A stretch of DNA of 64,000 nucleotides from contig NZ_FNUJ01000007.1 in the NCBI RefSeq assembly GCF_900107925.1, positions 310,001 through 374,000 on the forward strand, in the 5' to 3' direction. The notes beneath the pieces are model-generated. The model saw only the letters and a list, made by a program, of their open reading frames with translations. It was not told the DNA's origin and made no database searches. The DNA is from Amycolatopsis pretoriensis (GTDB lineage: Bacteria > Actinomycetota > Actinomycetes > Mycobacteriales > Pseudonocardiaceae). This document shows, in pieces, positions 57,401 to 64,000 of this stretch. Position numbers and translations under genes: made by a program. Each line of letters opens with the position of its first letter. The first letter of the stretch is position 1.

Positions 57401-58328
57401 GGGCGGCCACATCCGCGGCCCCGGCGGACCGACGGGCGATGCGATCCCGGCGTGGTTGTCGGACAACGAGTACATCCAGCCGGCCGACGTCGTCGACTAC
57501 TACGGCATCGGGTTCATGGACGACGTCCGCCGCAAGCGTCTCCCGCGGTTCGCGCGTGGCGGCGCGGTCCGGTGGAACGCGTTCGGCGCCGGCGCAGGCG
57601 CGGCGTACATCTCCACCGTCGACGCCCTCACCGCGATGGGCCTTCCGCACCCTGCCCAGCTCCCGCAGTGGACGCCGCCGGTCGTGCCGATCCCGACGTT
57701 CGGAGGCGTGCCCGGTAACCGAGCGGGCAACGTGGAGATCGTCCGGCAGGTCTTCGCGTCGATGTTCGGATGGACCGGGGCGGAATGGGACGCGGCGGTG
57801 GCGCTGATCATGAGCGAGTCCGGGTTCAACAACACCATCAAGAACCCGACGAGCACGGCCTACGGAATTTTCCAATTCTTGGACAGCACGTGGGGCGGGT
57901 ACGGCATTCCCAAGACGTCGGACCCGACCTTGCAGGCGATCGCCGGCGGCCGGTACATCCGGGCTCGCTATACCGACCCGATCAACGCGTGGGCGTTCAA
58001 GCGCTCGCACAATTGGTATTCGCAGGGTGGCCCGGTCCATGACGTCGGAACGATGCTCTACGGCCGGCCGAAGGTCCTCGACACCGGCGGCACCGTCGAC
58101 CCGGGCTTGAACCTCATTTACAACGGCACTGGCCGGGGCGAGACCGTCCGCACCGGTGCGACCGAGGACAAGTTGTTGGCCGCTGTCACGCAGATCGCGG
58201 CAGCACAGAGCACGACCGGAACGTTCGTCGGGGCTCTCTACCTGGAGTCCGGCGAATTCCTCGGGAAGGTACGCGGCGAAGTCGCGCAGGAATTCCGGCG
58301 TATGGAGCTCGCAAGCGGGGTGCTATGA
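54435..58328 (+). CDS. Tape measure protein with lysozyme-like domain
   Basis: A 1297-residue protein, the longest gene of the phage. Hydrophobic segments appear at about residues 60-85 and 280-330; a long coiled region with Ala/Gln heptads (QNAVSDAAHSASNASRAIGD) spans about 590-880. Residues about 1100-1195 resemble an SLT/lysozyme-type domain: VALIMSESGFNNTIKNPTST and AYGIFQFLDSTWGGYG. The length would predict a tail near 200 nm (about 1.5 angstroms per residue). The domain would help cell-wall penetration. Confidence 0.93.
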   Translation: MATLQYNIIALDQFTATFERAAAEIERISGRLERLNGQSARVAVDVKTDDSQKALDSFTTRFQLMAAGIIAASPAVGAAILGGAGAGFIGLAALAVQSNDQVKQTYQNLWSNVVNETKAGAAQLAPQIVAAGNQMGAAADRLGPQLRQAFSAAGPDITALSRGVTTFATNAMPGAVSATQASLPIFEAAANVMGVLGTSFSTNVQSIGQHSSDYARFVTSIGNVTSSVLGVIVSVVNDIASAWAGNADEIDAAIAGVADVITGLAQGVLPVFAAALGAAASAVREITAVLGPMAPVLGTLAALALAAWAAFKGASLVTAGVKALSSTVLDVGTAMEKAATRSAATVAAMQGVSVGSSAAAGAITTAGAAASSGALRFGVMASELAGPVGIALIAGVGLFALLKSQVDSTSGATDALKGNLDGVTSALESTDGAISNSVIKALQNEQGFKDAAAATDAFAIKQSDLATAVTQGGVKLDSLKAKLQAIIDAHKQYATDEVTGELNFTGYDDEGAAAAKALDAVNLLTKGFKGSQDAAAENQRAIEQHASAMTSTPEGFAAAGSAAMLFGGSLGTVRAGLDNVAKSSGDASISLDDVVQKYEQGALAIANATASIQQGFAQADKAVAQAQNAVSDAAHSASNASRAIGDARHSEAQAAQAVVQAEQAVADAQRGVMTAQQNYVKAQDQERQAQRALSEARQQAVKDLKALHDQLEDAFTSEAQARVRLFDAQQAAAGFGITGGNAKGIASQTVTAENEDKVKAAIDLLSAQNALNQAQSNNVDLRDKVAKADAAGVNGAQNVVAAQQAVVAAQQQVSDSAYGVDQAKRSLTRAQQGVADAAYGEQRAHQAVRDAQYQASRAADQLRQAKEALTEAEKAASRSLDVSTEAGRRNLGELFNLANAIKTEFGPTSAGYNTLIQKTADAFGITTDKAADLLKGLHQIPQDWRFDVTAVANVDTASLQQVFKGTDAGGYYNDSKNVKKTIGGTGYAEGGHIRGPGGPTGDAIPAWLSDNEYIQPADVVDYYGIGFMDDVRRKRLPRFARGGAVRWNAFGAGAGAAYISTVDALTAMGLPHPAQLPQWTPPVVPIPTFGGVPGNRAGNVEIVRQVFASMFGWTGAEWDAAVALIMSESGFNNTIKNPTSTAYGIFQFLDSTWGGYGIPKTSDPTLQAIAGGRYIRARYTDPINAWAFKRSHNWYSQGGPVHDVGTMLYGRPKVLDTGGTVDPGLNLIYNGTGRGETVRTGATEDKLLAAVTQIAAAQSTTGTFVGALYLESGEFLGKVRGEVAQEFRRMELASGVL

Positions 58329-59185
58329 CCGCCGAGATCACCACGTGGATCGACGCGTCCGGGTCGGCGACCGTTCTGGACGTCGACTTGGACGCGTCGG
58401 GCCGCTTCATGCCGGAGCCGGCGTTCATCTCGAACGCTGTTCCCGGTGCACCTGGCGAACGGCTCCGGTCCGCGCGTCACTCGGTCCACGACTTCACGAT
58501 CCGCGTCGTCATCAGCGGCGCGAACGAACCAGCCGTCCGGGCATCGTTGCGGGCGCTCATGACGGCGATGGACCCCACCCGCGGGGACGGAATCATCCGG
58601 GTTCAGTCCCCGCTCGGCGACACACGCGAAATCGTGTGCCGGTACGTCGGCGGCCTGGGCCTGGACGAGAAGGTCGGTAACACCGGCCCGCAAGTCCAGT
58701 TCGCCGACGTCAAGTTCCGGGCCTTCGATCCTTTCTGGCGGGACCCCAGCGATGTCGTGACGGCCCCGTACGTCGTGGGCGTCACGCCGACGTTTTTCCC
58801 GTTCTTCCCGATCCGGCTCACCGCCTCGGAAATCGCGGTCGACACGTCGATCACCAACGGCGGCGACACCGAGGCGTGGCCGGTCTGGCAGATCACCGGA
58901 CCGGGATCGTCCATCGTGCTCCGCAACCTGACCACCGGCAAGTTGCTTCAGTTCACGTCCCTAGTACTCGGGGCCAGCGAATTCGTCACGATCGACACGC
59001 GACCCGAGGCAGTGACGCAGGTGGTCAAGTCCGACGGAACGCAGATCTTCTACGACCTCACGGCAACATCGTCGTTGTGGTCGCTAGCCGTTGGCCTCAA
59101 CGCGATCCGCTTGGAGATGGCGACCGCGGCCGCCGGCTCATCGTCGCTTGTCCTGAGCTACCGACAGAAATACGTGTCGCCATGA
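58325..59185 (+). CDS. Distal tail protein (Dit-like)
   Basis: A 286-residue protein, ATGA-coupled to the tape measure gene. GLGLDEKVGNTGPQVQFADV, KFRAFDPFWRDP and SITNGGDTEAWPVWQITGPG are characteristic of siphophage distal tail (gp28-like) proteins. Standard position. Confidence 0.87.
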   Translation: MTAEITTWIDASGSATVLDVDLDASGRFMPEPAFISNAVPGAPGERLRSARHSVHDFTIRVVISGANEPAVRASLRALMTAMDPTRGDGIIRVQSPLGDTREIVCRYVGGLGLDEKVGNTGPQVQFADVKFRAFDPFWRDPSDVVTAPYVVGVTPTFFPFFPIRLTASEIAVDTSITNGGDTEAWPVWQITGPGSSIVLRNLTTGKLLQFTSLVLGASEFVTIDTRPEAVTQVVKSDGTQIFYDLTATSSLWSLAVGLNAIRLEMATAAAGSSSLVLSYRQKYVSP

Positions 59186-60342
59186 CCTTCGAGTGGCGCC
59201 TATACGTCCGGGACGCGAATTATCAACGGCAAGGTGAGATCCGCGACTACACGTCGGCCACGCTTTCGCCCGTCTACAACGACGTGGGGACTTGGTCGAT
59301 CACCCTCGACCGCAACTCGCCGATGGCTCCGTATCTGACAACGCCGGGGTGGGGAATCATCGCCACCCGCAACGACGTTGCGTTGTTTACCGGTATCACG
59401 ACGAACATCCGCCACGTCGTAGGTGCGACCGACAACCACATGGAGATCTCGGGTTCGACAGACGAGATCTGGCTACAGAGTCGACTAGTGTCGCCGTCGC
59501 CGGGGGAATCGTCGGCCCCGTACACCGTGCAAGCCGTCGACGTCCGGACCGGCCCGGCGTCAACGGTTCTGATCGGCTACGTCAACGCGAACCTAGGCCC
59601 CGGCGCTGTCACGACCCGCCGCAAGGCTGGCTTCACTGTCGGCGCGGACCCGGTGATCGGGGCGAGCGTGCGCGGCGAAGGCCGTTGGGACGCCGACCTT
59701 CTCACGTTCATCCAACCAATGGCGCAGACCGCGAACGTCGGGTTCCGTGTCGTCCAGGTCGGTGCCGGCCTTCAGTTTCAGGTGTTCGCGCCCACGGATC
59801 GATCGAGCACCGTCAAATTCTCGGTGGCCCTGGGCAATCTGTCGGCCTTTGAGTACAGCAGCAGTCGGCCCCGAGCGAACTATGTGTTCGTCGGCGCGAG
59901 CGGCACCGGCACTGCTCGCATCATCAAGGAATTCGCCGACGGACCCGCGATCGCGACGTGGGAACGGATCGAAGGACCACTAGCCAACCAGGGGACCACG
60001 TCGGACAGCACGGCCATCGCGCAAGCGGGGGCGGATGCGTTGGCGCAGAACAGCGAACAGGCATCGCTCACGATCACACCGCTTGAAAAGCCGAACCTGA
60101 TGTACGGGGTCCACTACGCGCTCGGCGACATCGTGACCGTGCAGCTGGAAGGGCCGGCGCAGACGCCGTACACCGAGTCCGGCCAAATCGTCGACCTGCT
60201 GCGTCAGGTGACGATCACGTTGTCGAAAGACGAACAGACCATCACGCCGACGATCGGCACGCCGGCCAAGGGCACGATTCCCCGCCTCATACGCGCGTTC
60301 CAGCAACAGGCACGGCGAATCAACAACTTGGAGAGGACGTGA
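59182..60342 (+). CDS. Tail tip protein (Gp37-like), 386 residues
   Basis: ATGA-coupled. Starts FEWRLYVRDANYQRQGEIRD, with GTWSITLDRNSPMAPYL and TTNIRHVVGATDNHMEI, the pattern of siphovirus ReqiPepy6 Gp37-like tail tip/baseplate proteins. C-terminus RLIRAFQQQARRINNLERT. Likely tail hub. Confidence 0.87.
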   Translation: MTFEWRLYVRDANYQRQGEIRDYTSATLSPVYNDVGTWSITLDRNSPMAPYLTTPGWGIIATRNDVALFTGITTNIRHVVGATDNHMEISGSTDEIWLQSRLVSPSPGESSAPYTVQAVDVRTGPASTVLIGYVNANLGPGAVTTRRKAGFTVGADPVIGASVRGEGRWDADLLTFIQPMAQTANVGFRVVQVGAGLQFQVFAPTDRSSTVKFSVALGNLSAFEYSSSRPRANYVFVGASGTGTARIIKEFADGPAIATWERIEGPLANQGTTSDSTAIAQAGADALAQNSEQASLTITPLEKPNLMYGVHYALGDIVTVQLEGPAQTPYTESGQIVDLLRQVTITLSKDEQTITPTIGTPAKGTIPRLIRAFQQQARRINNLERT

Positions 60343-60351
60343 GCGGGGCCC

Positions 60352-61263
60352 ATGGCAACGACGCTTGACACCTACATGCCGTACGACAGCGGCCCCGGCT
60401 CCAACGTGACCGAAGACGGCTGGCGCCAGTTCGCCCGACACTTCCGCGGCGACGGCGTGATCCGCAACGTGGGCAGCGAGTTCCGTCCCCTCGGCGACTC
60501 GACCGGAATGCAAGTCAAGGTGCCGGCGGGTGAGTGTTGGATTCGCGGGCAATGGGGGTCCAGCACCGCCACGAAGACTCTGCCCATTGCTGCGGCGCAC
60601 GCGACCCTGCAGCGGCTCGACCGGGTCATTCTCCGCAACGACTTTCTCAACAACCGCATCGAGCTGGACGTCCTCACCGGCACGCCGGGAAGCAGCAGCT
60701 ACCCGAGCGTGACCCAAAGTACGGCGATGTGGGAGATCCAGCTCGGACAGGTGACGGTGCCGGCCGCCGCGGTCACCATCACATCGGGCAACGTCCGCGC
60801 GATCCCGGAGTACACCGACGGCTCGTGCTCGTACACAGTGGACGCCGGATTCCAAACCGTCGCGAGCGGCACAACTGGCGCCCGCATCGACTTCGACGTG
60901 GAACAATTCCCGAGCAGCGTGGTCGGGCGGCCGAGCATCCGTGAGTGGCAGCTCAACCGCGCGGGAATGTGGCTGATCGTCTTTAACCTGTACTGGGACA
61001 ACCCCAACGGAACCGGAAGTCGCCGGGCGTGGATTCAACGTCAGAACGGCGGCAGCCCCAACCCCGTGAAGCTGGCCTGGGACACGCGGGTGCCTGTGAC
61101 GGATATTGGTCCGGCGCACAACATCTCAGCACTTGAACGGTTCTCCTCCGGCGAGATCGTCGAGATGTGGGGCGCACAGAACTCGGGCGTGAGCATCAAC
61201 GTCCTCGGCACGTCGACGTTCAACGAAGGGACGCGCGTGCAGCTGTATTGGCTCGGACCGTGA
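60352..61263 (+). CDS. Minor tail/receptor-binding protein, 303 residues
   Basis: N-terminal attachment module (DTYMPYDSGPGSNVTEDGWR, RLDRVILRNDFLNNRIELDV, typical of actinophage fibre proteins) and a beta-rich C-terminal domain (VVGRPSIREWQLNRAGMWLI, RAWIQRQNGG, VQLYWLGP) suited to receptor binding. RBS is weak (GAGCGGGG). Confidence 0.83.
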   Translation: MATTLDTYMPYDSGPGSNVTEDGWRQFARHFRGDGVIRNVGSEFRPLGDSTGMQVKVPAGECWIRGQWGSSTATKTLPIAAAHATLQRLDRVILRNDFLNNRIELDVLTGTPGSSSYPSVTQSTAMWEIQLGQVTVPAAAVTITSGNVRAIPEYTDGSCSYTVDAGFQTVASGTTGARIDFDVEQFPSSVVGRPSIREWQLNRAGMWLIVFNLYWDNPNGTGSRRAWIQRQNGGSPNPVKLAWDTRVPVTDIGPAHNISALERFSSGEIVEMWGAQNSGVSINVLGTSTFNEGTRVQLYWLGP

Positions 61264-61269
61264 TCCGGC

Positions 61270-61668
61270 GTGTTCGGCTACGCGGCCGATGATCCCGGTG
61301 CCGGCCTCGCCGATGTCACGACGTGGGTCAACTTCGGCGTCTTGGGCTTGGTGGTCCTTTCGCTGTTGACGGGGTGGCTATGGGCGAAGCCGTCCGTTGA
61401 CAAGTTGCAAGCCGAAAAGGACCGAGCGGTCAAGGAACGCGAACACGCGGACGCCCAGAGAGACGCCATGGCAACGGTTTTGCAAGAGAAGCTGTTGCCA
61501 GTCGTGGGCGATTTCATAGCCACGACGCGCGCCCTGATGCCCGTGCTGCAGCAGTTGCAGCAACTTCAAGCGATGATCCCGATTCTTCAGGAACTCATCC
61601 GTGCCAACGATGTAGGTGATACGCGTGGCACCCGACCGCCCCCGCGGGAACGGAAGCGCAAGACGTGA
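61270..61668 (+). CDS. Membrane protein with coiled coil, holin-associated
   Basis: A 132-residue protein: one transmembrane helix (WVNFGVLGLVVLSLLTGWLW), then a long coiled coil (KLQAEKDRAVKEREHADAQR) and a Leu/Gln-rich helix (LMPVLQQLQQLQAMIPILQE). GTG 61270. Position just before the lysin suggests a lysis role. Confidence 0.75.
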   Translation: MFGYAADDPGAGLADVTTWVNFGVLGLVVLSLLTGWLWAKPSVDKLQAEKDRAVKEREHADAQRDAMATVLQEKLLPVVGDFIATTRALMPVLQQLQQLQAMIPILQELIRANDVGDTRGTRPPPRERKRKT

Positions 61669-61798
61669 CTACGAACCCGAGGAAGTCGACGCGCTGACAC
61701 AACGCGCCTCGGAGTTGCTTGACCAGCTCCACGAGGTGATGGCGGAGATGTCCGCACGTCTGCGGACATTCCTGGGAGAAGAGGACAACTCCCCATGA
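61616..61798 (+). CDS. Small helical protein, 60 residues
   Basis: Overlaps the previous gene by 53 bases. The C-terminal part is one amphipathic helix (ALTQRASELLDQLHEVMAEM). GTG 61616 and GTG 61625 are both possible starts. It resembles the 61795 protein in its helix, so the two may be paralogues. Confidence 0.6.
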   Translation: MIRVAPDRPRGNGSARRDYEPEEVDALTQRASELLDQLHEVMAEMSARLRTFLGEEDNSP

Positions 61799-61974
61799 GC
61801 CGATGGCCTTTCCGGCGCCGACCGCGAGACGCACACCAGCCGCGAACGGCGACCCAGGACACAGAGGTGGCCCGATTGACCGCAAAGGCGGACCTCATCA
61901 TGGACGAACTCGAATCGGTCGTCGGCCAGATGGCGGACATGCTCCGGGAAGCACACGGGGGCAATGATGACTGA
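61795..61974 (+). CDS. Small helical protein, 59 residues
   Basis: ATGA-coupled. A basic N-terminus (SRWPFRRRPRDAHQP) and a helix (VARLTAKADLIMDELESVVG then QMADMLREAHGG). It shares the pattern L..(K/R)A..(L/I)(L/M)D.L(H/E) with the 61616 protein. Function unknown. Confidence 0.65.
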   Translation: MSRWPFRRRPRDAHQPRTATQDTEVARLTAKADLIMDELESVVGQMADMLREAHGGNDD

Positions 61975-62401
61975 ACCGTGTAGCGACGACGACCGCGTCC
62001 GCGTGTTCGCGGCGGCCGAACGTCTACAGGACTCGATGACGGATCTCGGCGCCGAACTGGCGACTCTCCGCGCGTACGGCCAACACAACCGCCGGTATAT
62101 CTGGGGGTTGTTCGTGTCGTTGGCGCTCGACGTCGCGCTGTCCATTGTGGTCGCCGTGGTCGCCGTCCAGGCGAACGAGGCGTCGTCGCTGGCGAACCAG
62201 AACCGGCAGGCCCAGCGCACTACCTGCGAGGCGGGGAACCAGGCGCGCGCCGTCTCGGTCCAGCTGTGGAACTACGTCTTGGACGCCACGAAGGACGACC
62301 CGCGGAATCAGACACCGGAACGTAAGGCGTTGATTGCGAAGTTCCGGACATACATGGAATCCGCTTACGCGCAGCGGGATTGCGCCGCTGCGGACAAGTA
62401 G
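61964..62401 (+). CDS. Holin-like membrane protein, 145 residues
   Basis: ATG 61964 (or 61967). Cytoplasmic helical head, one strong transmembrane helix (IWGLFVSLALDVALSIVVAV) and a C-terminal helical part with two cysteines. Placed just before the endolysin, it fits a holin or antiholin. One membrane helix makes this assignment moderate. Confidence 0.75.
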   Translation: MMTEPCSDDDRVRVFAAAERLQDSMTDLGAELATLRAYGQHNRRYIWGLFVSLALDVALSIVVAVVAVQANEASSLANQNRQAQRTTCEAGNQARAVSVQLWNYVLDATKDDPRNQTPERKALIAKFRTYMESAYAQRDCAAADK

Positions 62402-62413
62402 AGGCGGCCGGCC

Positions 62414-62470
62414 ATGAGGTCAACCGGACACCGCGGCTTCATCCGAGACGGGAAGTGGGTGCCGGCATGA
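62414..62470 (+). CDS. Very short ORF before the endolysin, 18 residues
   Basis: ATG 62414 opens MRSTGHRGFIRDGKWVPA and its stop overlaps the endolysin ATG (ATGA at 62467). It may be a translational leader that couples endolysin expression. Only position and spacing support it. Confidence 0.35.
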   Translation: MRSTGHRGFIRDGKWVPA

Positions 62471-63420
62471 CGCAGTTCGCCGACTACTCGGCCGGTCGGC
62501 CCTCGGGTGCGGCGCTCAAGGCCGCCGGCTTCACGGGCGTCGTGCGGTACGTCGGGCTCGGCAGCGCCGGGAAGCGGCTCACTGCGGCTGAGTACCGCGA
62601 CCTGGTCGCCGCCGGGGTTCAGGTACTCCTAGTCGCCGAACTCGGCGTAGGCGACTCCTGGGGCACCGCGACGGACGACGACTACGCGCGGGGCAAGGCC
62701 AACGCCGCGGCCGCGCTCAACGATGCCCACGCTTGCGGCATACCGGACCGCGACATCGTGATCTTTGCCGCCTCGGACGCCCAGCCGTCCGCGACCTGGC
62801 ATGTCACCGACACCGTCAAATACGTCAGAGGGTTCCGCGACGTGCTCGGTCTCAGCCGAACCGGCCACTACGGGTTCGCCGCGACCAACCAAGCCGTCCA
62901 CGCCGCCGGCGTGGCGTCGTTCTACTGGCGGTGCGGGGCGGAGCCCTCGGCGGCCGACAAGGGGTGGGTTCACCTCTGGCAACGCAACCGCAACCCGACG
63001 ACGCGGGTGGTGGCGGGCGTGCCCTGCGACATCAATGACGTGTACCGGCCGATCTCGCCGGTCGCGCCATCCCCAGTTCCCACGCCAGCCGTTGAGGAGG
63101 ACGACGCCATGGACCCGATCCAGCTCCCGGTGTCCGAGAGCACGACGTACCGGACGATCCCGTGGAACGGTCGCGCCGCCGTGCTCAACTTGATCACCAC
63201 GAACACGGATCTTTTCGTGGCGCGGCCGGGGAACTGGGGGCCCGGCGGCGGCACGGGCGGCGGTGACCCGACCAACCCGAACCTCCCGCGCGCGGGTGAC
63301 GGGTGGCGGATCACCGCCAACCTCCCGGGTGCTTTCACCGTCCCCGGCGGGACCACCCGGATTTTCCTTGCCTACTCATGCGCGAGCCTCGCCTACGCGT
63401 GGCCCGTCGCTACGGCCTAA
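62467..63420 (+). CDS. Endolysin (DUF1906/Rv2525c-like glycoside hydrolase)
   Basis: A 317-residue protein. The N-terminal 200 residues are a Rv2525c-like GH domain: FADYSAGRPSGAALKAAGFT, VVRYVGLGSAGKRLTAAEYR, DLVAAGVQVLLVAELGVGD, and FYWRCGAEPSAADKGWVHLW. A Pro linker (SPVPTPAVEEDDAMDPIQLP) leads to a C-terminal beta domain that probably binds the cell wall. Start at ATG 62467. Confidence 0.88.
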   Translation: MTQFADYSAGRPSGAALKAAGFTGVVRYVGLGSAGKRLTAAEYRDLVAAGVQVLLVAELGVGDSWGTATDDDYARGKANAAAALNDAHACGIPDRDIVIFAASDAQPSATWHVTDTVKYVRGFRDVLGLSRTGHYGFAATNQAVHAAGVASFYWRCGAEPSAADKGWVHLWQRNRNPTTRVVAGVPCDINDVYRPISPVAPSPVPTPAVEEDDAMDPIQLPVSESTTYRTIPWNGRAAVLNLITTNTDLFVARPGNWGPGGGTGGGDPTNPNLPRAGDGWRITANLPGAFTVPGGTTRIFLAYSCASLAYAWPVATA

Positions 63421-63421
63421 T

Positions 63422-63553
63422 TTACATGCACGTGCACTCTGGCACGGGCTTCTTACACTCCGAGCATTTGATGTCAGGCAATTCTTCGCCGTAGTCGGCG
63501 AAAAAATCGTCTTTCTGCTGTTGCGTGTAGTTTCCGTATTCGTCTGCTGGCAT
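63422..63553 (-). CDS. Small Cys-rich protein, 43 residues, at the right end
   Basis: Minus-strand ATG 63553 to TAA 63422, opposite to all late genes and two bases after the endolysin stop. It reads MPADEYGNYTQQQKDDFFAD and then has CSECKKPVPECTC, four cysteines. Third codon positions are much less GC-rich than neighbours (CAA, AAA, GAT, TTT). No clear ribosome site; it may be a leaderless lysogen-expressed gene. Confidence 0.5.
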   Translation of the reverse strand: MPADEYGNYTQQQKDDFFADYGEELPDIKCSECKKPVPECTCM

Positions 63554-63594
63554 GGCTAGAAAACGTCCGTTCCTGGTGGTGGACTGCGGGTGGT

Positions 63595-64000
63595 TCAGAT
63601 CTTGGTTTCGTCGACCTCAACCACGGCGGGACGATGGTCTGTGCACTGGCCGACGACGTCGGTCCCCACCACCCGGTAGCTGGTCACGGCGGCCTCGGGA
63701 AAGTTGTAAGTCACGTAAACCCGGTCAATCCGGCGCGGCTCGTTGGTGTCGGTGTGGTGGTGCCCGGTGGTGGCCTCCCAATCCGCGCCGACCAGCTGGG
63801 CGCAGTCACGGAACCGGCCGTACCGTTCGAGCCGGATCGCGCCGTGCCGGTCGACCTCGCCGTTGAGGTCGTAGTGCAAGGCGTGGGAGACGTCCCACGG
63901 CTTCCCCTTGTACGGGTCTTTGTCGTAGGTCTCGTCCGAGCCGATGCCCTGCCAGTCGCCGCCGACGATGCCGGGGATGCCGTCGTTCCGATTGAATGCC
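63595..64000 (-). CDS. Endonuclease/exonuclease/phosphatase family protein (3' part)
   Basis: The frame is open through the right edge, so only the C-terminal 134 residues are seen. GGDWQGIGSDE, RRIDRVYVTYNF and CTDHRPAVVEVDE are the late motifs of the EEP fold (D-W, R-I-D-x-V, D-H). TTG 63879 is not a credible start because coding continues upstream. Whether it is a phage or host gene cannot be told from here. Confidence 0.82.
   Translation of the reverse strand, partial: AFNRNDGIPGIVGGDWQGIGSDETYDKDPYKGKPWDVSHALHYDLNGEVDRHGAIRLERYGRFRDCAQLVGADWEATTGHHHTDTNEPRRIDRVYVTYNFPEAAVTSYRVVGTDVVGQCTDHRPAVVEVDETKI

Larger units (their letters stand above)
14100..63553. mobile_element. Siphovirus prophage (about 49.5 kb, ends approximate)
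   Basis: The region carries a full tailed-phage programme: divergent CI/Cro-like switch, replication genes, HNH, small and large terminase, portal, protease, HK97 capsid, connectors, tail tube, frameshifted chaperone, 1297-residue tape measure, tail tip, holin-like proteins and endolysin. Flanking genes on the left are chromosomal metabolism. No integrase or tRNA target was found, so the ends are estimates: left between fadE34 and 14,182, right at or beyond the small gene ending the lysis region. No structural gene is visibly broken, so the prophage may be inducible. Confidence 0.85.

Noticed and set aside
14100..63553. CRISPR arrays, IS elements and tRNA genes
   Set aside because: No regularly spaced identical repeats, no transposase motifs and no tRNA folds were seen anywhere in the window.

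Overview
The window is high-GC actinomycete DNA, most likely from the Pseudonocardiaceae (Amycolatopsis-like). The reasons are a conservon cluster (sensor-kinase tail, roadblock, DUF742, small GTPase), a KstR/FadE34 steroid-catabolism pair with KstR boxes, a fused isobutyryl-CoA mutase (IcmF), an F420-type LLM oxidoreductase, frequent GTG starts and G+C-rich third codon positions. Positions 1 to about 14,000 are chromosomal: conservon (1-3961), an ArsR/SRPBCC/DUF899 operon on the minus strand (4037-5437), icmF (5575-8808), a PP2C-like protein coupled to a methyltransferase (8805-10270, minus), an LLM oxidoreductase, then divergent kstR and fadE34.

From about 14.1 kb to at least 63.55 kb lies a complete-looking siphovirus prophage. 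Its left end holds minus-strand genes that could be expressed in the lysogen (a lipoprotein, a small protein, a DUF397-like protein and a 57-residue protein). A divergent CI/Cro-like switch sits at 20.4-21.4 kb. Rightward early genes (21.1-36.6 kb) are tightly coupled by ATGA/GTGA overlaps. They include two cytosine-5 methyltransferases, a Cas4/RecB-like nuclease, small HTH proteins, three tandem CRC-motif paralogues, a primase-polymerase, a RepA-like ATPase, a RuvC-like resolvase, a ParB-like protein and an HNH nuclease. A 443-bp non-coding block precedes the late genes. These run terminase, portal, prohead protease, HK97 capsid, then an unusual 7-kb block of glycosyltransferase, 2OG-Fe(II) oxygenase, methyltransferase, LamG and fibre-like genes, then connectors, tail tube, frameshifted tail chaperone, tape measure, tail tip, holin-like proteins and endolysin.

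No integrase is visible, so at least one prophage end is uncertain. The window closes in a partial minus-strand endonuclease/exonuclease/phosphatase gene that could be host or phage.

The observations most worth following are: a 223-residue repeat-bearing frame nested inside the first cytosine methyltransferase gene; the sugar-modification cassette between capsid and tail genes; a dispersed AGTTGATC motif that looks like a repressor operator; a 32-bp perfect palindrome inside the prohead protease gene; and a two-hairpin switch after the capsid gene. All family assignments come from reading motifs in the sequence; no database search was run.
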